Positions 5,816 to 8,155 of a stretch of 8,155 bases of DNA are shown here, in pieces. Below the pieces are notes generated by a model that saw only the letters and a list, made by a program, of their open reading frames with translations, searched no databases and had not been told where the DNA came from. The stretch lies in the NCBI GenBank assembly GCA_003499925.1, contig DNRQ01000198.1:256-8410 (forward strand). Direction: 5' to 3'. A program made the translations under genes and the position numbers. Position 1 is the stretch's first letter, and each line of letters opens with the position of its first letter. The DNA is from Geobacter sp. (GTDB lineage Bacteria > Desulfobacterota > Desulfuromonadia > Geobacterales > Geobacteraceae).

Positions 5816-7810
5816 GGGCCTCCCCGCCGGCAGAAGCCGCTCGGCGACCATCTCGGCCAGGTCGCGCACCTGCAGTTTCCCTTCGCAGTCGCCGGTCTTG
5901 ATGCCGTCCTCGAACATGGTCAGACAGAAGGGGCAGTTGGAGATCAGCAGCGGCGCCCCTGTTGCCTCCGCCATCTTGACCCTTTTCACGTTGATCCGGC
6001 TCCCCAGTTTTTCCTCGGCGAGGATGCGTCCTCCGCCGGCGCCGCAGCAGAAGCTTTCGTAACCCGATTTCTCCATCTCGTTGATCCGGCCGCCGGCGGC
6101 GTGGAGGACGTCGCGCGGCTCCTGGATCACGTCCTTGTAACGGCCCAGATAGCAGGAGTCGTGGTAGGTGTAGTCGAACTGGTGCGCTTCGATCGGCAGG
6201 GTGCCGTTCTTCAGGAGACGGTCGATAAATACGGTGTAGTGTTCGACCTCGATGTCGAAGCCAAAATCCCGATAGTCCCGGCCGAGGGTGTTGAGGCAGT
6301 GCGGACAGGTGGTGACGATCTTCTTCACGTCGTACGCCTTGATCTGCTCGATGTTCTCCCGGGCAGTCATCTGGTACAGGTACTCGTTGCCGAGTTTTCT
6401 TAACGGCTCGCCGCAGCACTTCTCTTCCTTGCCGAGGATACCGACCCGGACCCCGGCGGCGTTGCAGATCTTGATGAAGCTTCTGGCCACTTCCTGGTTC
6501 CTCTTGTCGAAGGAGGCGTAGCAGCCGACGAAGTAGAGGATGTCCACCTCGGCGCCGTCGCAAAGCTGCCGGACGTCGAGCCCTTTGGTCCAGTCGCCGC
6601 GGCTGGCGTAGGCCAGGCCGAACGGGTTGCCGTTGACCTCGACGTTGTTGACGGCGACCATGACTTCCTCGCCGGGGAATTCCCCCTGCATGAGCACCAG
6701 GTTACGCCGCATGTCGATGATCTTGTTGACGTGTTCGATCTCGGCGGGGCAGATCTCCTGGCAGGCGCGGCAGGTGGTGCAGGACCAGAGGACGTCCTGG
6801 CTGACCGTCTCGATCAGGTTCGCCTGCGGGTTGCCGAAGGCGACCTCCCCTATCTGCTGGACGACATTCATGGGAGAGAGCGGCTTTTCCGTGTTCCAGG
6901 CCGGGCAGCGGTCCTGGCACCTTTTGCAACTGGTGCAAGCGTCGGCGTCGAAGATGTCTTTCCAGGAGAGGTCGGCTACCTTGTCTACGCCGAATTGTTC
7001 GACCCCTTCCTCTTCCAGGTTGATGGTGGCGATGGAACCCTTCTCCCGCAGATCGGTGAACAGGTAGTTTGCCGGGGTGGTGAACAGGTGGCGGAATTTG
7101 CTCCACGGAATGGAGACGATGAACCCCATGACCAGCAGGAAGTGGACCCACCACCAGAGTGTGTGCATCTCCCGCAGGGACTGATCGTCCAGCCCGGCAA
7201 ACTGATTGGCCACCAGCAGGCCGATGGGGGACAGTTTGGCGAGTTCCGGGTTGCTGCGCAGCTCCGTCGCGGCGATGCGTACGCCTTCGGCGAAGAAGCC
7301 GGTGAGGATGATGGCAGTGAGCAGGACGTGCATCAGGTAATCGTCCCTGGTGATCTTGAGCCCCTCGGGTCTGACCAGGAAACGGCGGAGCGTAAACCCG
7401 AAGAGCATGATCAGCGCTGCGATCCCGGCCAGGTCGAGGACCACGGAGTAGAACTTGTAGAACGTTCCTTTGAGAATTACCACGTTGAAGAGCGGCTGGG
7501 TGAAGTCGGCCTGCAGCATGACCAGCAGCGTCCCGATGAAGAGCACGATGAAGCCCCAGAAGAAGAAGCCGTGGGCGACTCCGGGACCGGTCACGCGCAG
7601 CACCTTGAGCTGGCCGAAGAGGTTTTTCAGCAGCAGGACGATCCGTTCGGGGAGGTTGTCGAGACGGTTCAGCTCCTTTCCCTGTCGGTACACCTCGATC
7701 CGTTTCCAGAAGCCGTAGCCGCAGGCAGCCAGAGCGAGCAGCGTGATCAGGTACATGGGGAGCACCACCCCATGGCCGACGTTCCAATAGATTTCCCTGG
7801 TAGCTTCCAT
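5789..7810 (-). CDS. Membrane heme b/FeS ETF:menaquinone oxidoreductase (EMO, DUF224 type)
   Basis: The likely role is to oxidise reduced EtfAB and reduce (methyl)menaquinone at the cytoplasmic membrane, as shown for EMO-type proteins of anaerobes such as Syntrophus. The 673 residues run as follows. A NarI-like region with about five membrane helices (15-35, 78-100, 120-143, 158-180, 218-236) contains candidate heme ligands His80, His161, His216 and His223. A double 4Fe-4S ferredoxin region has Cys292/295/298/302 and Cys344/347/350/354, each ending in CP. Two CCG domains follow: Cys430, Cys465-Cys466-Gly, Cys502/505, and Cys553, Cys588-Cys589-Gly, Cys626/629. All expected cysteines are intact. 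The ATG at 7810 has AGGAG 6 nt upstream. It is the first gene of the cluster. The last ten or so residues and the stop codon come from a GC-rich repeat. A heterodisulfide reductase-like or lactate-oxidase-like role is less likely given the adjacent etfBA. Confidence 0.92.
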   Translation of the reverse strand: MEATREIYWNVGHGVVLPMYLITLLALAACGYGFWKRIEVYRQGKELNRLDNLPERIVLLLKNLFGQLKVLRVTGPGVAHGFFFWGFIVLFIGTLLVMLQADFTQPLFNVVILKGTFYKFYSVVLDLAGIAALIMLFGFTLRRFLVRPEGLKITRDDYLMHVLLTAIILTGFFAEGVRIAATELRSNPELAKLSPIGLLVANQFAGLDDQSLREMHTLWWWVHFLLVMGFIVSIPWSKFRHLFTTPANYLFTDLREKGSIATINLEEEGVEQFGVDKVADLSWKDIFDADACTSCKRCQDRCPAWNTEKPLSPMNVVQQIGEVAFGNPQANLIETVSQDVLWSCTTCRACQEICPAEIEHVNKIIDMRRNLVLMQGEFPGEEVMVAVNNVEVNGNPFGLAYASRGDWTKGLDVRQLCDGAEVDILYFVGCYASFDKRNQEVARSFIKICNAAGVRVGILGKEEKCCGEPLRKLGNEYLYQMTARENIEQIKAYDVKKIVTTCPHCLNTLGRDYRDFGFDIEVEHYTVFIDRLLKNGTLPIEAHQFDYTYHDSCYLGRYKDVIQEPRDVLHAAGGRINEMEKSGYESFCCGAGGGRILAEEKLGSRINVKRVKMAEATGAPLLISNCPFCLTMFEDGIKTGDCEGKLQVRDLAEMVAERLLPAGRPPSPPCPSP

Positions 7811-7859
7811 CCCGATCTCCTGCCTGCCGCTTTATGGGTCACCGTCCATCAAGAACTCT

Positions 7860-7880
7860 CCCCCCTTTGAAAAAGGGGGG
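7860..7880. repeat. Short copy of the C6-TTTGAAAAA-G6 hairpin repeat
   Basis: A perfect 9-bp stem (CCCCCCTTT / AAAGGGGGG) with loop GAA lies about 50 nt upstream of the oxidoreductase start. It is the core of the family seen at 3200-3311 and 8109-8152, without the G-run tail. In the transcript it would sit in the 5' leader if the promoter is further upstream. Confidence 0.8.
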
Positions 7881-7882
7881 TC

Positions 7883-7902
7883 GGGCGCACTGCATTAGTT
7901 AA
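7883..7902 (+). repeat. Possible degenerate copy of the 18-bp flanking repeat
   Basis: GGGCGCACTGCATTAGTTAA aligns with GGGCACTGCCATTAAGTTA if three small indels are allowed. It has the same orientation as the copy at 8051-8068. The match is suggestive only. Confidence 0.4.
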
Positions 7903-7905
7903 GAG

Positions 7906-7963
7906 GTAGGGTGGGCCGTGCCCACCACACCTGAATCCTGATGGTGGGCACGGCCCACCCTAC
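7906..7963. repeat. Perfect 21-bp inverted repeat (REP-like hairpin)
   Basis: The arms at 7906-7926 and 7943-7963 are perfect reverse complements over 21 bp, around a 16-nt loop. The arm begins GTAGGGTGGGCCGTGCCCAC. Sequences of the GTAGGGTGGGC type are widespread dispersed palindromes in proteobacteria and cyanobacteria, so this is best read as a REP-like element. It lies about 100-150 bp upstream of the first gene of the cluster. Confidence 0.88.
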
Positions 7964-8008
7964 ATGATCTACGAAGTCACGGTTAGGGCTAATGCCACCC
8001 TCCCCCAG

Positions 8009-8029
8009 CCCCTCCCATCAAGGGAGGGG
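8009..8029. repeat. GC-rich hairpin CCCCTCCC/GGGAGGGG
   Basis: An 8-bp perfect stem (8009-8016 with 8022-8029) encloses the loop ATCAA. It resembles the GC-rich units at 5668-5815 and is probably the same broad family. It lies in the upstream non-coding region. Confidence 0.7.
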
Positions 8030-8050
8030 GCTTTAACCCGCTCTCCCATG

Positions 8051-8068
8051 GGGCACTGCCATTAAGTT
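8051..8068 (-). repeat. Right copy of the 18-bp flanking inverted repeat
   Basis: GGGCACTGCCATTAAGTT is the exact reverse complement of bases 1-18. Both copies are preceded, on their inner side, by a CTCCC-containing palindromic stretch. The pair brackets all seven genes. Confidence 0.88.
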
Positions 8069-8072
8069 ACCC

Positions 8073-8086
8073 GATTAGCGCTAATC
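8073..8086. promoter_or_regulatory. 14-bp perfect palindrome, possible operator
   Basis: GATTAGCGCTAATC is a perfect palindrome 4 nt outside the right flanking repeat. A related but imperfect sequence, GGTTAGGGCTAATG, lies at 7981-7994 (11 of 14 positions match). Its size and symmetry suit a dimeric regulator, but it could equally be part of the repeat element beside it. It is about 260 bp upstream of the first gene. Confidence 0.4.
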
Positions 8087-8108
8087 TTCAGTAACGCTGG
8101 GTGCGGCT

Positions 8109-8152
8109 GAAAGTCCCCCTTTGAAAAAGGGGGATTTAGGGGGATTTGCAGT
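8109..8152 (+). repeat. Exact second copy of the 44-bp repeat at 3200-3243
   Basis: All 44 bases match the sequence at 3200-3243 in direct orientation. It includes the CCCCCTTT-GAA-AAAGGGGG hairpin and two following G-runs. The perfect identity across nearly 5 kb suggests recent spread or gene conversion within the family. Confidence 0.92.
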
Positions 8153-8155
8153 TGG

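Larger units (their letters stand above)
7811..8155. other. Upstream non-coding region of the cluster
   Basis: This 345-bp stretch has no supportable gene on either strand. It consists almost wholly of the repeats and palindromes listed separately. The promoter of the cluster should lie here, because the first gene starts at 7810, but I see no convincing -35/-10 pair and no TGGCAC-N5-TTGC sigma-54 site. Confidence 0.7.

Noticed and set aside
6731..7870. 379-codon plus-strand reading frame opposite the membrane oxidoreductase gene
   Set aside because: Antisense shadow. The minus-strand product has all cysteine motifs and membrane helices intact, and this frame shows no family features.
1..8068. 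Complete transposon carrying the cluster
   Set aside because: Despite the 18-bp inverted repeats, no transposase or integrase is encoded and target-site duplications cannot be checked at the window edge.

Overview
The window carries one seven-gene cluster, all on the minus strand, framed by repeat-rich non-coding DNA. High G+C, strong AGGAGG-type ribosome binding sites, a DUF224-type membrane FeS oxidoreductase next to etfBA, and abundant 'CCCCCTTTGAAAAAGGGGG' intergenic repeats suggest an anaerobically respiring Desulfuromonadales bacterium (Geobacter, Geotalea or a relative). This assignment is inference; no marker gene is present.

Transcription runs from right to left. In order: a membrane heme/FeS ETF:menaquinone oxidoreductase (7810-5789), etfB (5626-4850), etfA (4823-3906), cobO, a corrinoid adenosyltransferase (3909-3379), an acyl-CoA dehydrogenase (3135-1978), and the alpha and beta subunits of a glutaconate-type class I CoA-transferase (1927-962 and 965-141). 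Two junctions are ATGA overlaps (etfA/cobO and gctA/gctB). Two gaps are short (26 and 50 nt). The two long gaps (162 and 243 nt) are filled by dispersed hairpin repeats.

The genes fit one pathway. GctAB would activate an organic acid to its CoA thioester. The dehydrogenase would put in an alpha,beta double bond. Its electrons would pass to EtfAB, then through the membrane oxidoreductase to menaquinone. CobO would supply adenosylcobalamin, hinting that a B12-dependent mutase encoded elsewhere acts in the same pathway. The substrate cannot be read from the sequence. The parts are known families; the combination with cobO and the repeat architecture are the unusual aspects.

Non-coding DNA: 1-140 (downstream of the cluster) and 7811-8155 (upstream) hold only repeats and palindromes. 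An 18-bp sequence at the extreme left (1-18) recurs as a perfect inverted copy at 8051-8068, so the cluster is bracketed by inverted repeats. A 44-bp sequence at 3200-3243 recurs perfectly at 8109-8152. No transposase, tRNA, rRNA, CRISPR array or regulator gene is visible.
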